From Apostichopus japonicus (Eukaryota > Echinodermata > Holothuroidea > Aspidochirotida > Stichopodidae): 64,000 bases of DNA. The stretch covers positions 8,655,001 to 8,719,000 of the forward strand of contig NC_092580.1 in NCBI RefSeq assembly GCF_037975245.1, read 5' to 3'. The position numbers were made by a program, and so were the translations under genes. The notes under the pieces were generated by a model. It had not been told where the DNA came from. It searched no databases and saw only the letters and a list, made by a program, of their open reading frames with translations. Of the stretch, positions 62,684 to 64,000 are shown one piece after another (the stretch's first letter is position 1; every line of letters begins with the position of its first letter).

Positions 62684-63525
62684 GTTGGCATCATTTGTTG
62701 TTTCAAGGTGTCAAGGCCTTTCTCCCAACTCAAACCCCTGTGGGCTACCGGTAGGTTTGCAGGAAATGCCCACATGTGGACTTAAATAGCATTAGAGGAA
62801 GGGGATGGAAGACTAACACGCATCGATGTTTCGGTAATGGTCCACATTGGTGGCTCGGTGCTAATTAGGCCATTTATTGGGTTTCTTGAGGCAGCTGTCA
62901 TCAGAATCTGGGTTTTTGTGCCAATCGATGACCGATAACATGTATTGGTAGATATCGATATCGCGCAGCACATGCACAAGGTTCGTGGTGTATGGTCGCA
63001 ACCGTCGCATCGACCATTGCCATGCCATGCTGTATGACCATTCTCATGATTACTACAGATATTGTACTATTCTTATTCTGCCAGATGCAGACGAGAAAAT
63101 TGTGTAACTCTATTTCCCAAATTATTGAACAAAAAATATTAGTGAATCCCACTGATGAGTTTTTTTTTTTTTTTTTTTACAAATTTTTTTTTTACATTTT
63201 TTTACCCCATTCCCAGTGGGGGGGCCAGTGGGGGGGGGGCAGCCGATTTCATGGGGGGCCCCGGCCCCCCCAGGCCCCCCCCCCCCCGTAGCTATGCCAC
63301 TGAAGCCAGGCAAGACTCTTCCTCAGAGTGTTAGAATTATAATGTGGGGAAATGTAATACTTGCCCAGACCAGCAAATCCCAAATATCTAGAGGCTTAGG
63401 TGAAAGTGTTATCTTTATTTTGATTAGAGCAGCGAATAGCTAAATAAGATAAAATGCTGGTCTTAAAACACTGGTCTTATGTAGAGTAACTCCAATTTAT
63501 GCTGGAAATAATATAATCATGAGCT

Positions 63526-64000
63526 TTAAATGTCATGTTACAAGGCACACATATCCAATTCTTTAGACCCATATATAGAGCCACATTGGGCCACCTACTC
63601 TTTGTATCTGGTGGGACCTATGCAGAAGAAAATTTGTCTTGCATTGGCAGTTCTTTACTCTGTGGAAAGTACCTTTGCATTTGATATTGGTTTTGTGTGG
63701 TTCCAACTATGACTGATCATATAGCCCATTTGGGGGCCCTTTTTTTTAGTGTGTCTGTTGGCCCCTTTGTAGCAGAATATTTGTCTGGCATGATGATTTC
63801 CATAGTCTGTTAGATCAACCCGAACATTCCAAACCGGTTTCGAGTGGTACCTTGCATATTTAATCTGGGTCAATGGGCATTTGGCCATATTTGGGGGCTT
63901 CTGGCGGGCCCTTTGCAGCAGAAAATTTGTCTGGCATGGGCCATTCAGTACTTTGTGGCATTCATGCATTAAGTTGACATTGGTTTCAAGTCGTACCTCG
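63526..64000 (-). repeat. Right arm of the long inverted repeat, cut by the window end
   Basis: The reverse complement of 58993-59497 with scattered differences. The outermost part visible is the counterpart of GAGGTACCACTTGAAACC. Since the arm reaches the last base of the window, its true end is unknown. Confidence 0.75.

Larger units (their letters stand above)
60924..63302 (+). mobile_element. hAT-type element H, perfect 8-bp duplication, with two nested insertions
   Basis: Left end CAGTGGCGTAGCTAGG; right end reversed CAGTGGCATAGCTACGG. Flanks are AAGCCAGG at 60916-60923 and 63303-63310, identical. The module is at about 61000-61085. Inside lies element G copy 2 (61216-62683), which in turn contains element C copy 1. 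The native element is about 900 bp and ends in C-runs, a T-run and G-runs (63160-63295). No transposase is encoded. Confidence 0.9.

Overview
The window reads as a gene-poor, transposon-rich stretch of an animal nuclear genome. One complete intron-containing gene is recognisable: the AAA+ ATPase RUVBL1 (pontin), on the + strand at 24929-39804. It has nine coding exons, all GT-AG, and encodes 456 residues, the length of the human protein. Its introns are AT-rich and carry repeats. Together with RTE-like and Tx1-like LINE remnants and very many short hAT-type elements, this suggests a marine invertebrate, probably a deuterostome such as an echinoderm. The taxon is my inference; nothing in the window proves it.

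Layout. 1-2920 is AT-rich with no recognised gene. 2921-24120 is mobile-element country: hAT-type non-autonomous elements (2929-4169, 14382-15373, 19171-19552), foldback elements (9931-11191, 16590-17057, 17884-18567), TTAA-flanked MITEs (17340-17729, 23715-24118), a LINE 3' end (20454-20744) and an opposing RTE-like endonuclease remnant (20745-21890). RUVBL1 follows; its introns hold a TTAA MITE, a short 7-bp-duplication MITE, a Tx1/L1-like LINE fragment and many copies of a roughly 145-bp repeat rich in AGGTCA half-sites. Likely 3' UTR and poly(A) signals reach about 41.67 kb.

42.3-53.8 kb and 60.9-63.3 kb are dense nests of hAT-type elements in which insertion order can be read from exact 8-bp target duplications. 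Between 46.6 and 51.0 kb two arrays of a roughly 150-bp minisatellite lie in opposite orientation and have themselves been targets for three insertions. 58.99-64.0 kb is bounded by a long inverted repeat, one arm of which runs off the window.

No transposase gene was recognised, so every hAT-type and TTAA element here looks non-autonomous. The most unusual signal is a GC-rich module of about 90 bp containing GCGCCA...TGGCGC flanked by CGGAGCG direct repeats. It recurs at least 18 times, in both orientations, inside elements whose terminal repeats belong to different families. The other notable results are the readable insertion stratigraphy with paralogous empty sites, and a foldback element at 16.6-17.06 kb built from a degenerate repeat of about 16 bp that leaves long reading frames open on both strands.
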